Below are positions 30,031 through 40,580 of a stretch of 64,000 nt of DNA, one piece after another. The stretch is taken from assembly GCF_041081105.1 (NCBI RefSeq), contig NZ_CP163528.1:2542001-2606000 (forward strand). Reading direction: 5' to 3'. Source of the stretch: Promicromonospora sp. Populi (lineage in GTDB: Bacteria; Actinomycetota; Actinomycetes; Actinomycetales; Cellulomonadaceae). The translations under genes and the position numbers were made by a program. Below the pieces are notes generated by a model that had not been told where the DNA came from, did not search any database, and worked only from the letters and a program-made list of their open reading frames with translations. Numbering within the stretch: position 1 is the first letter of the stretch; the number at the start of each line of letters is the position of its first letter.

Positions 30031-32708
30031 CACTGCTCTCCTTCGGTCCGAGCGGCCCCGGACGGGCCGGTCGTGTTCTGATCCGTCGCCGGGGGCGTCC
30101 CGACGCCCGCGCCGACCATGGTGACCGCGTCGAGGTCGAGCCCTCCGGTCGCGGTGATGTAGAGCGTCCCGGTCCGCTCCCGGTCGCGGAACCGCAGGTC
30201 GACGTCCCGCCAGGTCCGTGCGTTCACCTTGGCCGTGGCGAAGGGCTTCGCCTTGGGCGAGCCCCAGCGCAGCTCGAGCTTGCCCTTGCCGCGAACGGTC
30301 GCGGTGGCGCTGTCGATGCCGGACAGGCTCACCTGCTCCAGGGCGACCGAGTCGCGCTTGCCCAGGCCGGTCACGTACGCGCCGGCCGAGGCCGCCTCGT
30401 CCTCGACCAGCTCGACGCCGGTGAGGGTCCCGTGCTCCGCCTCCTGCAGCTTCGGGTTCAGCCGCAGCGACACCTCGGCGGTGGCGGGCGGCAGGCCGTT
30501 CGCCCCGTTGTCGGTGTAGGTGATGACCACGCCGCCGTACAGGTGCGCGCCAGCGCCGTGCTCCGGCGAGTCGGGGTCGGTCGGGAAGACGCCGGTGCAG
30601 CCGGTGCCCGACACCTCGGGGTGCGCGTGCTGGTCGTGGCCGAGCCCGTACGACCATCGGACCCGTTCGCAGACCGTCTCGGTGCCGTCCTCGGCGTCGT
30701 TCGTCGACACCTGGAACGGGATCTCGTCGCCCCACTCGAAGAACCCGCCGTCGGCCGGGTGCTCGACGACGATCTCGGGCGCCTGGTTACCGACGCTGAT
30801 CGACGTGGAGGTCAGCGTGCGCTTGCCGCTGCCGTCGGTGACGCGCAGGCGGGCGGTGTACACGGCGAGCTCCGTATAGGTGTGGGTGACCTCCGGGCCG
30901 GTCAGGTCGAAGGTGCCGTCGCCGTCGACGTCCCACTCGTAGGTGAGCGCGTCGCCGTCCGGGTCGCTGGAGCCAGTCGCGTCGAACGCGACCTCCAGGG
31001 GTGCCTCCGACGACGATCGAGGGGTGGCCGTGAACGTAGCCTGCGGCGCCTTGTTGCCCTCGGCGTAGTCGATCCGGTACAGCCCGGCGTCCGGGTTCTG
31101 CCGGAAGAATCCGTCGCCGTACTCCAGCACGTACAGCGAGCCGTCCGGCCCGAACTCCAGGTCGATCGGGTTGTCGTTGATCGGCATGCCCGCGCTCTCG
31201 GCCGCGGCGTTCGGGAAGAAGTCCTCGATCTCCCCGACCTCGAACGTCGACCAGTCCACGGTCAGGGCGGCGTAGTAGTCCTGGGAGAACTCGCCGAAGA
31301 ACGCCTTGCCCTCCCAGACCGCGGGGAACTTGCCCGGAGCGGTGCTGTCGGCGTCGAAGTGGTAGACCGGGCCGCCCATGGGCGCCTGGCCGCTGCCCGA
31401 GCCGAAGTTCACGAGCTCGTCGCGCGGCTGCTGCCCCGGCTGGTCGCCGTAGTACACCGTCGCGGCCCGGGCCGGCGGGAGGTCCGTCAGGCCCGTGTTC
31501 CAGCGGGAGTTGTTCTGCGGCGCGGCGCAGTCGAAGAACTCGCCCGGCGTCGCCGTCGCGAAGTTCCACTCGTTGTACGCCGCGTTCGGTCCGTGGCACA
31601 GGGGCCAGCCCGCGTTGTGCGGGTCGTCGAGGCCGACGACGTTCCACTCCACGTAGCCCATCGGCCCACGGTCGGCGTTCGCCGCGCCGGCGTCGGGCCC
31701 GTAGTCGCCCCAGGACAGGGAGCTCGTCTCGGGGTCGACCTCGATGCGGAACGGGTTGCGCACGCCCATCACGAAGATCTCGGGTCGCGTGCCCTCCGTG
31801 CCCGGGGCGAACAGGTTCCCCGCGGGGATGTCGTAGGTGGTGCCCTCGCCCGGCGGGGCGCCGGCCGGGATGTCGTCCCGCACGTCGATCCGCAGGATCT
31901 TGCCCCGCAGGTCGTTCGTGCTGCCCGCGCCGCGGCGCGCGTCGAACCCCGGGTTCATGTTCGGGGCGTCGTTGTTCGGGGCGTACCCGTTGGCGCCCGG
32001 GGTCCCGGCCGGGGTGTTGTCACCGGACGACAGGTAGAGGTTGCCCTCTGCGTCGAAGTCGATGTCCGCACCGACGTGGCAGCACTGGCCGCGCTGCACC
32101 TCGATGTCGAGGATCGGCTGCTCCGAGGCCGGGTCGAGCGCGTCCCCGGTCCAGGTGAACTTCGACAGGCGGTTCACACCGACCCACTGGTCCCAGTAGC
32201 TCTCGTCCTCGCCTGCGGGCAACGAGTTGGGTGCATTGCCCGACGGCGTGTCCGCCACGCCGTCGCCGTCCGCGTCCCGCGGGGCATATACGAGGTAGAC
32301 CTCGTTGCTCTCCTCGAAGTCCGGGGCCAGGGCGATGCCCTGCAGGCCGTCCTCGGAGTTCGCGTAGACGTCGAGGTCGCCCGCCAGCCGCGTTACACCC
32401 GTCGCGGGGTCGGTCACCCGCACGTCGCCGTTGCGGGCCGTGTGGAGCACCCGCAGGTCCGGCAGGACCGCCATGTCGATCGGCTCACCGGTGTCCTTGG
32501 TGAGCAGGACCTTCTCGTAGTTGGCCCAGTCGGTGTCGGCCGCGGCAGCGGCGGCAGGGGCGGCGTCGGGGGCGGCAGAGGCTGCGTGGCCCTCGTGGGC
32601 GGACGCCGTCGGCGTGGCCAGGAGCGCCGCACCGACCAGGACGCTCGCGGACAGGGCCGCGAACGTCTTCTTTCGACGCGCCTGGGCGCGAGAGTGGATA
32701 GCCTTCAT
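30030..32708 (-). CDS. Secreted PQQ-dependent-type sugar dehydrogenase with PKD and CBM-like domains
   Basis: 892 aa. Residues 1-37 are a Sec signal peptide (AALSASVLVGAALLATPTASA). About 58-540 is a glucose/sorbosone-dehydrogenase six-bladed propeller: IDMAVLPDLRVLHTARNGDV, EDGLQGIALAPDF, the His motif QCCHVGADIDFDAEGNLYLS and RPEIFVMGVRNPFRIEVDP. About 545-635 is a PKD domain (FDATGSSDPDGDALTYEWDV). A module with the GHDQHAHPEVSG segment follows, then a beta-rich CBM6-like C-terminus (about 755-870). It is predicted to oxidise a sugar at the cell surface. PQQ use is inferred from family; no pqq genes occur here, so the cofactor might be imported or the propeller could be an oxidised-sugar lyase. 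Confidence 0.85.
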   Translation of the reverse strand: MKAIHSRAQARRKKTFAALSASVLVGAALLATPTASAHEGHAASAAPDAAPAAAAAADTDWANYEKVLLTKDTGEPIDMAVLPDLRVLHTARNGDVRVTDPATGVTRLAGDLDVYANSEDGLQGIALAPDFEESNEVYLVYAPRDADGDGVADTPSGNAPNSLPAGEDESYWDQWVGVNRLSKFTWTGDALDPASEQPILDIEVQRGQCCHVGADIDFDAEGNLYLSSGDNTPAGTPGANGYAPNNDAPNMNPGFDARRGAGSTNDLRGKILRIDVRDDIPAGAPPGEGTTYDIPAGNLFAPGTEGTRPEIFVMGVRNPFRIEVDPETSSLSWGDYGPDAGAANADRGPMGYVEWNVVGLDDPHNAGWPLCHGPNAAYNEWNFATATPGEFFDCAAPQNNSRWNTGLTDLPPARAATVYYGDQPGQQPRDELVNFGSGSGQAPMGGPVYHFDADSTAPGKFPAVWEGKAFFGEFSQDYYAALTVDWSTFEVGEIEDFFPNAAAESAGMPINDNPIDLEFGPDGSLYVLEYGDGFFRQNPDAGLYRIDYAEGNKAPQATFTATPRSSSEAPLEVAFDATGSSDPDGDALTYEWDVDGDGTFDLTGPEVTHTYTELAVYTARLRVTDGSGKRTLTSTSISVGNQAPEIVVEHPADGGFFEWGDEIPFQVSTNDAEDGTETVCERVRWSYGLGHDQHAHPEVSGTGCTGVFPTDPDSPEHGAGAHLYGGVVITYTDNGANGLPPATAEVSLRLNPKLQEAEHGTLTGVELVEDEAASAGAYVTGLGKRDSVALEQVSLSGIDSATATVRGKGKLELRWGSPKAKPFATAKVNARTWRDVDLRFRDRERTGTLYITATGGLDLDAVTMVGAGVGTPPATDQNTTGPSGAARTEGEQ

Positions 32709-32741
32709 ACGTGATGCAGCTCCTCGTCGAGTTCTTCACGC

Positions 32742-32782
32742 GACCGGGCCCCGTCCGCATCCCATTCGTCCGGGGCCCGGTC
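32742..32782 (-). terminator. Hairpin between operon genes
   Basis: GACCGGGCCCC and GGGGCCCGGTC arms (11 bp) with a 19-nt loop lie between the TIM-barrel stop and the next start. No U-tract follows, so it may be a processing or partial-termination element. Beside it (32783-32812) a 15-bp TTCTTCGGTTCAGCC-type unit is duplicated over the stop codon. Confidence 0.55.
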
Positions 32783-32806
32783 TTCTTCGGTTCAGCCTTC
32801 TTCGGT

Positions 32807-33808
32807 TCAGCGGGTCGAGAACGCCGCGTCGAACGCTGAGTCGGGCGCGTCGAACGCGTTCGAACGCACGAACTCGAGCGCCTCGGGCGCACCGACGAGG
32901 CGGTCCATGCCCGCGTCCTCCCACTCCACGGAGATCGGGCCCGCGTAGCCGATCGTGTTGAGCATGCGGAACGCGTCCTCCCACGGGACGTCGCCGTGCC
33001 CGGTGGAGACGAAGTCCCAGCCGCGGCGCGGGTCGGCCCACGGCAGGTGCGACGACATCCGGCCGTTCCGGCCGTTCGTCATGCGCTTCTTCGTGTCCTT
33101 GCAGTCCACGTGGTAGATCCGGTCCTTGAAGTCCCAGAGGAAGCTGACCGGGTCCAGGTCCTGCCACACCATGTGGCTCGGGTCCCAGTTGAGCCCGAAC
33201 GCCTCGCGGTGCCCGATCGCCTCCAGGGTCCGCACAGTGGTCCAGTAGTCGTAGGCGATCTCGCTCGGGTGCACCTCGTGAGCGAACTTGACGCCGACCT
33301 CGTCGAACACGTCGAGGATCGGGTTCCAGCGGTCGGCGAAGTCCTGGTAGCCGGCCTCGATGGCGGCGTCGGACACGGGCGGGAACATCGCCACGTACTT
33401 CCAGATCGCGGAGCCGGTGAACCCGACGACCGTCTTGACCCCGAGCTTCGCGGCGAGGCGCGCGGTGTTCTTCATCTCCTCGGCGGCGCGCTGGCGCACC
33501 CCCTCCGGGTCGCCGTCGCCCCAGACCCGGTCGGACACGATGTCACGGTGCCGCTGGTCGATCGGGTCGTCGCAGACCGCCTGGCCCTTGAGATGGTTGG
33601 AGATCGCCCACACCTTCAGACCGTGCCGCTCAAGCAGCTCAAGGCGCCCGGCGACGTACTCGTCGTCGTCCCAGCGCCACGGGTCCAGGTGGTCGCCCCA
33701 GCAGGCCAGCTCGAGCCCGTCGTAACCCCAACCCGATGCGAGGCGCGCCACCTCCTCCAGCGGCAGGTCGGCCCACTGGCCGGTGAACAGGGTGATCGGT
33801 CGTGCCAT
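32807..33808 (-). CDS. Cytoplasmic sugar isomerase/epimerase-like TIM-barrel protein
   Basis: 333 aa, no signal peptide. AP-endonuclease-2 TIM barrel: [80 protein letters not shown] and ISVEWEDAG supply the conserved Glu, Asp and His metal ligands. GGAGG lies 7 nt before the ATG. Homologous folds include inosose dehydratase, xylose-isomerase-like enzymes and the C-glycoside/3-oxo-glucoside eliminating enzymes. Beside a Gfo/Idh/MocA dehydrogenase and a sugar ABC importer, elimination or hydration of a 3-keto sugar is a reasonable inference. Confidence 0.88.
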   Translation of the reverse strand: MARPITLFTGQWADLPLEEVARLASGWGYDGLELACWGDHLDPWRWDDDEYVAGRLELLERHGLKVWAISNHLKGQAVCDDPIDQRHRDIVSDRVWGDGDPEGVRQRAAEEMKNTARLAAKLGVKTVVGFTGSAIWKYVAMFPPVSDAAIEAGYQDFADRWNPILDVFDEVGVKFAHEVHPSEIAYDYWTTVRTLEAIGHREAFGLNWDPSHMVWQDLDPVSFLWDFKDRIYHVDCKDTKKRMTNGRNGRMSSHLPWADPRRGWDFVSTGHGDVPWEDAFRMLNTIGYAGPISVEWEDAGMDRLVGAPEALEFVRSNAFDAPDSAFDAAFSTR

Positions 33809-33831
33809 TTTTTCCTCCGTCGTAGTGCCGA

Positions 33832-33870
33832 GTGGGGCGGGGCGGGCTCTGGGGGCCCGCCCCGCCACAC
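33832..33870. terminator. GC-rich hairpin after the ThuA gene
   Basis: GTGGGGCGGGGCGGGC pairs with GCCCGCCCCGCCACAC around a 6-8 nt loop, directly after the stop of the ThuA/propeller gene. No U-tract; it could attenuate transcription into the downstream genes. Confidence 0.6.
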
Positions 33871-33873
33871 GGA

Positions 33874-36800
33874 TCAGGACGACTGCTCGGCTGCCACGCC
33901 GTCGCCCACGAAGTCGATCCAGTTCACGTTCGACTGGCCGGATGTCTGCACGAAGTACAGCTTTCCCGAACCGGTCGGGACGTCGTGCAGCGTGGCGGTG
34001 ACGTCGGTGTACGTCTGCCAGGCGCCGGTGGCCGGCACGGACACGCTGCCGATCTCCGGGCCGTTCGGCGCACCCCAGCGGATCGAGATCGGTCCGCCGC
34101 CGCTCGGGGAGGCCGCGCGCAGCGTGATCGCGTCGATCCCGTAGAGGCTGATCGGCTCGAACGCCCACCAGTCGTCGGGCTCGATGAACCCGATGTTCAA
34201 GCCGCCACCAGCGGTGTCGCCGGTGCCCTCACGCTGTACGCCGGGGGCACCGCCGCTGGTCGAGCCGGCCAGGCGGCCGGTGTCGGTGAAGAACTCCGCC
34301 TGGATCCGGTTGGGCTGCAGCACCTGCAGGTCGCTGCCGACCAGCGAGATGCCCACCTCGCCGCCGTCGTCCGTGAACTCGGCCTCGAGCGTCCAGAAGA
34401 TGTTCGCGTCGGCGCCGTGGCCACCGTCCGCGGCCGTCTGGAGCACGCCGTCGCACCCGGACAGCTCCTGGACGGGGTGCGAGTGCGAGTCGTGCCCGAG
34501 CGACGTGTAGAGCATGACGTCGGCGCAGTCCACGTACCCGTCCGGGTCGGTGACGGTGATCTCGTACTCGACCTGGTCGCCCCAGGCGAAGATGCCGCCG
34601 TTGTCCGGGAAGGTGATGGACACCGTGGGCGCCGTGTTGCCGACCACGATCGTCACGTTGGCCACCCCGGACGCCCCAGTGGCGTCCGTCGCGGTGAGCT
34701 GGGCCGTGTACGACCCGTTCTCCGTGTAGGTGTGGCTGGGGTCTGCCTCGGTGGACGTCGTCCCGTCGCCGAAGTCCCAGTGCAGCGTGAGCGGCTCACC
34801 ACCCGGGTGGGTGGTGCCGTCCGAGGAGAACTGGACGGCCAGCGGGGCGTGCCCGTCGGTCACGTCGGCCGAGGCCTGCGCGACCGGCGACGGGCTGCCC
34901 TGGCTGTAGGCCACCCGGTAGACGCCACTGGTGTCGTTGTTGCCGCCGAAGCCGGCGCCCCAGTCGATGACGTACAGCGCGCCGTCGGGCCCGAAGTCCA
35001 TGTCCATGGGCCGGTCGAAGCCCGCGGTCGGGTCGAGGATCCCCGGGAGCACCTGGTTGATGTCCGAGACGACGTCGCGCTGCGCACCGGTGAGCTGGAA
35101 CGAGTAGACCTTGCCCTGGTTCCACTCGCCGAAGAGCGCCAGGCCGTCCCAGTACTCGGGCCACTTCACGTCCGAGTCGAGGGCCGGGTCGAACTCGTAG
35201 ACCGGGCCGCCCATGGGCGCCCCGCCGCCACCGATCTCCGGGATGTCGGGGTTACCGGCTCCGGTGTACCAGACCTCCGCCGCGATGGCGGCCGGCAGCT
35301 GGGTCAGGCCCGTGTTGTTGGGCGAGTTGTTGACCACGCCGCCGGCGCAGTCGAACGACGCGCCGGACGTGCCCGTGGCGAAGTTGTAGTCCACGTAGTT
35401 GTTGTTGGCGCCCGTGCAGTACGGCCAGCCGTAGAAGCCCGGATCGCTCACGACGTTCCACTCGACCGCGCCCCGCGGGCCGCGGGCCGGGTCAGCAGTA
35501 CCCGAGTCGGGCCCGTAGTCGGCGACCAGGATGTTGTCGTTCGCCGGGTCGATGCCGATGCGGAACGGGTTGCGGAAGCCCATGGCGAAGATCTCGGGGC
35601 GCGTCTGCGCGGTTCCCGGCGCGAACATGTTGCCGTCGGGGATCGTGTACGAACCGTCCGCCTCAGGGTGGATGCGCAGCACCTTGCCCCGCAGGTCGTT
35701 CGAGTTGGCCGCCGTGCCCTGTGCGTCGAAGTTCTGCCGGCCGGACCGCTCGTCGATCGGGGTGAACCCGCTCGACTCGAACGGGTTGCTGTTGTCCCCG
35801 GTGACGAGGATCAGGTTGCCCTGCGAGTCGAACTGCATGTCGCCGCCCGCGTGGCAGCACGTGTCGCGCTGGGTGGGGACCTTCAGGACCGCCACCTCGC
35901 TCGCGGGGTCGATGGTCCCGGTCTCGTGGTCGTGGGTGAACCGCGAGACCCGGTTGTGCGGCCCGTCCGCGCCGACGTTCTCGGGCGACCAGTACAGATA
36001 GATGTACATGTTGGTCGCGTAGTCCGGGTCGAGCACGATACCGGTGAGGCCGTCCTCGTTGGCGAGCGTGACGTCCAGGGTCAGGGCCGTGGTGGTCAGG
36101 TTCGTGTCCGGCGAGATCTGCTGCACCCGGCCGTCACGTTCCACGTAGAACACCGTGCCGTCCGGCGCGACGTCGAGCATCATCGGGTTGGCCGTGTTCT
36201 CGTCCAGCGGCACCCGCTCGTAGCTCGCGAACTGCGTGGCGTTGCAGTCGGAGGCGACGACGCCGGCAGCGGTCTGGATGCCGCCGAGCAGGTGCTGGCG
36301 GAACGCCGGCTCCGCGTAGGACTCGTCCGTGTGCCCGCCGCCCGTGTACCAGGACCGGCCGCCGTCGTACACCTGGCACCAGGCGGTCGGGTGGTCGGCG
36401 CCCATGGCGCCGCCGCCGGGGTCGTAGCTCTCCTCGTCCAGGCTGGCCAGGACGTGCACGTCCCCACGCGGGTTGGACTGGAAGTTGTACCACTCGTCGT
36501 GCCGCTCCCAGCGGGTCGGCAGGTGCGCCGTGGAGGCGTGCGCGCCGTCCTCGACGTCGATCGTCGCGTCCTGGTTCGCCGGGTGGCTGAGGAAGTACGC
36601 GCCCACCAGCTCTCCGTACCAGGGCCAGTCGTACTCGGTGTCGGACGCCGCGTGGATGCCCGCGTAACCGCCGCCACCCTGGATGTACCGCTCGAACGCG
36701 GCCTGCTGCTCGGCGTTGAGCACGTCGCCCGTGGTGGACAGGAAGACGACCACCTCGTAGTCCGCCAGTCCCTCGTCGGAGAAGACCGTCGGGTCCTCGG

Positions 36801-37074
36801 TGGCGGTGACCGTGAAGTCGTTCTCCGCGCCGAGCTGGGTGATCGCCTCGATCCCGACGGGGATCGAGCCGTGCCTGAAGCCCGTCGTCCTGGAGAAGAC
36901 GAGGGCGTCGAAAGGTGCGGCCGCAACTGCGGCCTTCGGTTGGGTGGGCGCCGCGGCCGGTGCCACGGGTGCCGCGGCGGTTGCCGCGAGCGCCATCGGG
37001 ATGCCGAGGGCGGTCACGGCCGCTGCCGCGGCCACCGATCGCAGTAGACGACGGGTTCGTTGCACGTTTCTCAC
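33874..37074 (-). CDS. Secreted ThuA - sugar dehydrogenase propeller - PKD - CBM6-like protein
   Basis: 1066 aa. Signal peptide to about residue 50. Residues 54-275 are a ThuA domain: [49 protein letters not shown], and the [20 protein letters not shown] segment. Residues 285-720 form a glucose/sorbosone-dehydrogenase-type propeller with [20 protein letters not shown] and [23 protein letters not shown] domain follows ([20 protein letters not shown]), then a module with [14 protein letters not shown] shared with the 892-aa protein, then a CBM6-like end ([20 protein letters not shown]). ThuA is a glutamine-amidotransferase-like domain tied to 3-keto-disaccharide metabolism. It is the first of four downstream operon genes after a 120-nt gap. 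Confidence 0.86.
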   Translation of the reverse strand: MRNVQRTRRLLRSVAAAAAVTALGIPMALAATAAAPVAPAAAPTQPKAAVAAAPFDALVFSRTTGFRHGSIPVGIEAITQLGAENDFTVTATEDPTVFSDEGLADYEVVVFLSTTGDVLNAEQQAAFERYIQGGGGYAGIHAASDTEYDWPWYGELVGAYFLSHPANQDATIDVEDGAHASTAHLPTRWERHDEWYNFQSNPRGDVHVLASLDEESYDPGGGAMGADHPTAWCQVYDGGRSWYTGGGHTDESYAEPAFRQHLLGGIQTAAGVVASDCNATQFASYERVPLDENTANPMMLDVAPDGTVFYVERDGRVQQISPDTNLTTTALTLDVTLANEDGLTGIVLDPDYATNMYIYLYWSPENVGADGPHNRVSRFTHDHETGTIDPASEVAVLKVPTQRDTCCHAGGDMQFDSQGNLILVTGDNSNPFESSGFTPIDERSGRQNFDAQGTAANSNDLRGKVLRIHPEADGSYTIPDGNMFAPGTAQTRPEIFAMGFRNPFRIGIDPANDNILVADYGPDSGTADPARGPRGAVEWNVVSDPGFYGWPYCTGANNNYVDYNFATGTSGASFDCAGGVVNNSPNNTGLTQLPAAIAAEVWYTGAGNPDIPEIGGGGAPMGGPVYEFDPALDSDVKWPEYWDGLALFGEWNQGKVYSFQLTGAQRDVVSDINQVLPGILDPTAGFDRPMDMDFGPDGALYVIDWGAGFGGNNDTSGVYRVAYSQGSPSPVAQASADVTDGHAPLAVQFSSDGTTHPGGEPLTLHWDFGDGTTSTEADPSHTYTENGSYTAQLTATDATGASGVANVTIVVGNTAPTVSITFPDNGGIFAWGDQVEYEITVTDPDGYVDCADVMLYTSLGHDSHSHPVQELSGCDGVLQTAADGGHGADANIFWTLEAEFTDDGGEVGISLVGSDLQVLQPNRIQAEFFTDTGRLAGSTSGGAPGVQREGTGDTAGGGLNIGFIEPDDWWAFEPISLYGIDAITLRAASPSGGGPISIRWGAPNGPEIGSVSVPATGAWQTYTDVTATLHDVPTGSGKLYFVQTSGQSNVNWIDFVGDGVAAEQSS

Positions 37075-37197
37075 CGGGAGCTCCTCATCGAGTCGGGTCA
37101 GTACTTGTGCGGTGCTGTTGTGCGGGTGCTTGGTCGTTCCGTGCTGTGGTCCGTGCTGTGGTGCTGGTGCGTTCTGGTGCCTTCTGGTGCGGGTGGA

Positions 37198-38379
37198 TCA
37201 CGAGAGTGGCACCCACCCCCCTCCGCCGGCGGCGCTGCGCTCGACGGCGTCGAGCACCCGCTGGATGCCCAGGCCGTCGCTGAACGACGGCGTGGGCTGC
37301 CGCCCGGCGGCGAGGTCGCCCATCAGGTCGACGACCTGGTGCGTGAACGCGTGCTCGTAGCCGAGGCCGTGCCCGGGCGGCCACCAGGCGCCACCGTACG
37401 GGTGCTGGGGCTCGGTGACGACAATTCGGCGGAAACCCGCCGTCGTCGGCTCGTCCTCCGCGTCGAAGAAGTGCAGGAGGTTCATGTCCTCGAAGTCGAA
37501 GGCGAGCGAGCCCTTGGACCCGTTGATCTCCAGCCGGATCGCGTTCTTGCGGCCCCAGGCGAACCGGGTCGCCTCGAAGGTCGCGAGCCCGCCGCCGGAC
37601 AGCCGGCCGAGGAACACCGCGGCGTCGTCGACCGTGACCTTGCCGGTGCGACCGGTGTCGGCCACCCCGGACAGGCCGGAGGACGACGCTGCCAGCGGCC
37701 GCTCGTGCACGAACGTCTCCATCAGGCCGCTCACCCCGGTGAGCGATTCGCCGGTGACGTACTGAGCCAGGTCCACCACGTGGGCGCCGATGTCGCCCAG
37801 CGCGCCGGAGCCTGCCTTCTGCTTGTCGAGGCGCCAGGACATGGGCGCCTTCGGGTCGGCGATCCAGTCCTGCAGGTACTGCGCGCGTACGTGCCGCACC
37901 TGGCCGATCCGGCCCTGCTCGACGAGCTGCCGGGCCAGCGCGATGGCGGGCACCCGACGGTAGGTGAACCCCACCATCGCGCGCACGCCGTGCGCGGCCG
38001 CGGCCTCGGCGGCGGCCGCCATGGCCTCCGCCTCGGCCACGGTGTTGGCGAGCGGCTTCTCGCACAGGACGTGCTTGCCCGCCTCGAGCGCGGCGATCGC
38101 GATCTCGGCGTGCGTGTCCCCGGGTGTGCAGACGTCGACCAGGGCGACGTCGTCGCGGGTCAGCAGGTCCTGCCAGCCCACGACGGCGTCGTCCCAGCCC
38201 AGGCGGTCGGCCGCGGCGCGGACCGCCTCGGCGTCCCGCCCTGCGACCGCGCGCATGCGCGGCGTGATCGGCAGGTCGAAGAACCGCGGCGCGTTGCGCC
38301 AGGCCTGCGAGTGTGCCGCCCCCATGAACGCGTAGCCGACCATGCCGACTCCGAGCTCGCTGCTTTCTTCGGTGCTCAT
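37198..38379 (-). CDS. Gfo/Idh/MocA family oxidoreductase
   Basis: 393 aa, cytoplasmic. The N-terminal Rossmann domain has GMVGYAFMGAAHSQAW, the strand motif HVLCEKPLANTVAEA supplies the family EKP Lys, and the C-terminal beta-sheet domain follows (DLAQYVTGESL, WGRKNAIRLEINGSKGSLAF). I start at ATG 38379 (MSTEESSEL) rather than the longer in-frame ATG at 38421. Family members oxidise inositol, glucose-fructose, levoglucosan or glycosides at C3 using NAD(P). Position between a sugar importer and TIM-barrel enzymes points to oxidation of the imported sugar or glycoside. Confidence 0.93.
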   Translation of the reverse strand: MSTEESSELGVGMVGYAFMGAAHSQAWRNAPRFFDLPITPRMRAVAGRDAEAVRAAADRLGWDDAVVGWQDLLTRDDVALVDVCTPGDTHAEIAIAALEAGKHVLCEKPLANTVAEAEAMAAAAEAAAAHGVRAMVGFTYRRVPAIALARQLVEQGRIGQVRHVRAQYLQDWIADPKAPMSWRLDKQKAGSGALGDIGAHVVDLAQYVTGESLTGVSGLMETFVHERPLAASSSGLSGVADTGRTGKVTVDDAAVFLGRLSGGGLATFEATRFAWGRKNAIRLEINGSKGSLAFDFEDMNLLHFFDAEDEPTTAGFRRIVVTEPQHPYGGAWWPPGHGLGYEHAFTHQVVDLMGDLAAGRQPTPSFSDGLGIQRVLDAVERSAAGGGGWVPLS

Positions 38380-38457
38380 ACCGCGTTTCCCCCCACTGTT
38401 GGCTCCCCCGCCGTGCTGCACGCCCCAGCGGGCGTCGTCGTCCGGTCCGTCACAGCG

Positions 38458-39513
38458 TCAGGAGTCGAAGCCGATGGGCAGGTACTCCTCGACGTTGTCC
38501 GCCGTGACGACGGGCGCGAAGAGCTGGACGGTGCGCGGCACGCCGATGGAGGCGAGGTCGCCGACCGTCTTGTTCTGCGCGATCAGGCGGGCCAGCTTGA
38601 CGCCGTCGGCGGCCTGGGTGGAGGGGTAGATGACGGTCGCCTGCACGACGCTGTCGCCGGACTGGATGAGCTCCATCATGTTGCTGGACCCGGCGCCGCC
38701 CACGAGGAAGAACTCGTCGCGGCCCGCGTTCTCGATGGCGGCCAGCACGCCGACACCCTGGTCGTCGTCGTGGTTCCAGATGGCGTCGATCTCCGGCTCG
38801 GCGGACAGCAGGTTCGCGGCTGCCTCCTCGCCGCCCTCGACCGTGAAGTCGGCGGCGACGCGTGCGTCGACGTCGAGCCCGCAGTCGTCCAGGGCGGCGG
38901 CGAAGCCTTCGCTGCGATCGGTGGTCAGCGGCAGGGCGTCGATGCCGGCGATCTCCGCGACGACCGCGTCCGGGTTGTCACCGAGCTGCTCGCAGACGTA
39001 GGTGCCGGCGCTCACGCCCATGCCGTAGTTGTCGCCCAGCACCGTGGTGCGGGCGGCGAACGGGCTGCTGAACTCGCGGTCCACGTTGATGACCGGGATG
39101 CCGGCCTCCATGGCCTGGAGCGCCACGTCGGTGAGCGCCGCGCCGTCGAACGGCAGCAGCACGATCGCGTCGACGCCCTGGTCGATGAAGCCCTCGATCT
39201 GGCTGATCTGCACGTTGACGTCGTTGGTGCCCTCGGCGACCAGGAGCTCGACGTCCTCGTACTGGTCCGCCTCGGCGCGGGCGGCGCTGGTGATGGCGCC
39301 CATCCAGCCGTGGTCGGCGGCCGGGGCGGAGAACCCGATGGTTACCTCGTCGCCGGGTGCGTCGTTCTCCGTCGTGGTGACGGGGCCGGCGGCGGCCGTG
39401 TCCTCCTCGCGGGGCTCGTTGCTGACGCAGCCGGTGAGGACGAGCGCGGTACACGCGACGGCGACGAGGGCGCCGGACAAACGGCGCGTGCGAGGAGTGC
39501 TGGACGAGGTCAT
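38458..39513 (-). CDS. Sugar ABC transporter substrate-binding lipoprotein
   Basis: 351-aa type I periplasmic-binding protein of the ribose/xylose class. The lipobox LVLTGC places the lipidated Cys at 29. EVTIGFSAPAADHGWMGAI, QIEGFIDQGVDAIVLLPFDG, IPVINVDREFSSPFAAR and DAIWNHDDDQGVGVLAAIENAG are the standard order of the family. GGGAG lies before the ATG. It captures the sugar for the permease and ATPase encoded just upstream; it lies 86 nt after the permease stop. Confidence 0.95.
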   Translation of the reverse strand: MTSSSTPRTRRLSGALVAVACTALVLTGCVSNEPREEDTAAAGPVTTTENDAPGDEVTIGFSAPAADHGWMGAITSAARAEADQYEDVELLVAEGTNDVNVQISQIEGFIDQGVDAIVLLPFDGAALTDVALQAMEAGIPVINVDREFSSPFAARTTVLGDNYGMGVSAGTYVCEQLGDNPDAVVAEIAGIDALPLTTDRSEGFAAALDDCGLDVDARVAADFTVEGGEEAAANLLSAEPEIDAIWNHDDDQGVGVLAAIENAGRDEFFLVGGAGSSNMMELIQSGDSVVQATVIYPSTQAADGVKLARLIAQNKTVGDLASIGVPRTVQLFAPVVTADNVEEYLPIGFDS

Positions 39514-39599
39514 GGTGATCTCCCTTGATCCGAGGTGGGGCTTCTGAGTGAGCTGGGAAAGGTACTGGGGGGCGCCTGCACGACGAGGGGATGACGGGC

Positions 39600-40580
39600 T
39601 CACGTGCTCGTCGCTTTCTCGCGCGCTGCGAACCACTGCTGCAGCAGCACGGCGCCGACGATGATCGCGCCCTTGGCGATCGCCTGGACCGAGCTGTCGA
39701 GGTTGTTGATGACGAACACGTTGGTGAGCGTCGAGAAGATCAGGACACCAAGGACGGTGCCGGTGATGGTGCCGCGCCCGCCGGCCAGGAGGGTGCCACC
39801 GACGACGACCGCCGCGATGGTGTCCAGCTCCAGGAGTGTTCCGTGCGTGGAGGAGCCGGAGGTGGTTCTGGCCAGCAGGATCACGGCGCCGATGCCCGCC
39901 GTCAGGCCGGCGAGCCCGTACAGGTACAGGGTGTGCCGCTTGATCTTGATGCCCGCCAGGCGGGACGCCTCGGGATTGCCGCCGATGGCGACGGTCCGCC
40001 TCCCGAACGTCGTGCGGTTCAGCAGGAACCAGCCGACGGCGGCGACCACCACGAAGATCCACACGATCACGGGCACACCCAGCGGCCGGGCCTGGAACAC
40101 GTCGAAGAACGGGTCCAGGTCGTCAAGGATCTGCGTGCGCCGCCCGGCGATGAGCTCGGCGAGGCCGCGGGCAGCGGCCAGCATCGCGAGAGTCGCCATG
40201 AACGCCGGCACCTTGCCGTACGCGATGATCGCGCCGTTGATGAGCCCGGCGACGAGCCCGACGGCCAGGGCGGTCAGCACGATGATCCACCAGCCGTAGT
40301 CCTGCGCCAGGTACTGGGTGGACAGGGTCGAGGCCCACACCGAGGCCAGGGCGAGCACCGCGCCGACGGACAGGTCGATACCGCCGGACATGATGACGAA
40401 CGTCATGCCGATGCTCACCACACCGGTCACGGCCGCGAGGCTCAGGATCGTGGTGATGTTGCCGAAGCTCACGAACCGCTCGCCGCCGGTCACCACCCCG
40501 ATGACGACGAGCAGGATGAGGGCGAACACGAGGCCACCCATCCGCAGGGCTGGGCCCATGAGGGCCGATCGTCCGCTCAC
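39600..40580 (-). CDS. Sugar ABC transporter permease, RbsC-like
   Basis: 326-aa membrane permease with about nine or ten hydrophobic segments. SIGMTFVIMSGGIDLSVGAV is the diagnostic motif of ribose/xylose-type permeases; TFGRRTVAIGGNPEASRLAGI is the cytoplasmic EAA-like loop. GTG 40580 overlaps the ATPase stop (GTGA), so the longer frame to 41075 is rejected. One permease gene suggests a homodimeric channel, as in RbsC. Confidence 0.95.
   Translation of the reverse strand: MSGRSALMGPALRMGGLVFALILLVVIGVVTGGERFVSFGNITTILSLAAVTGVVSIGMTFVIMSGGIDLSVGAVLALASVWASTLSTQYLAQDYGWWIIVLTALAVGLVAGLINGAIIAYGKVPAFMATLAMLAAARGLAELIAGRRTQILDDLDPFFDVFQARPLGVPVIVWIFVVVAAVGWFLLNRTTFGRRTVAIGGNPEASRLAGIKIKRHTLYLYGLAGLTAGIGAVILLARTTSGSSTHGTLLELDTIAAVVVGGTLLAGGRGTITGTVLGVLIFSTLTNVFVINNLDSSVQAIAKGAIIVGAVLLQQWFAAREKATST

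Noticed and set aside
33832..37047. 1071-codon plus-strand frame
   Set aside because: Antisense shadow of the ThuA/propeller gene. Its translation is Val/Arg/Gly-rich with no domain, and the opposite strand has a signal peptide and recognisable motifs.
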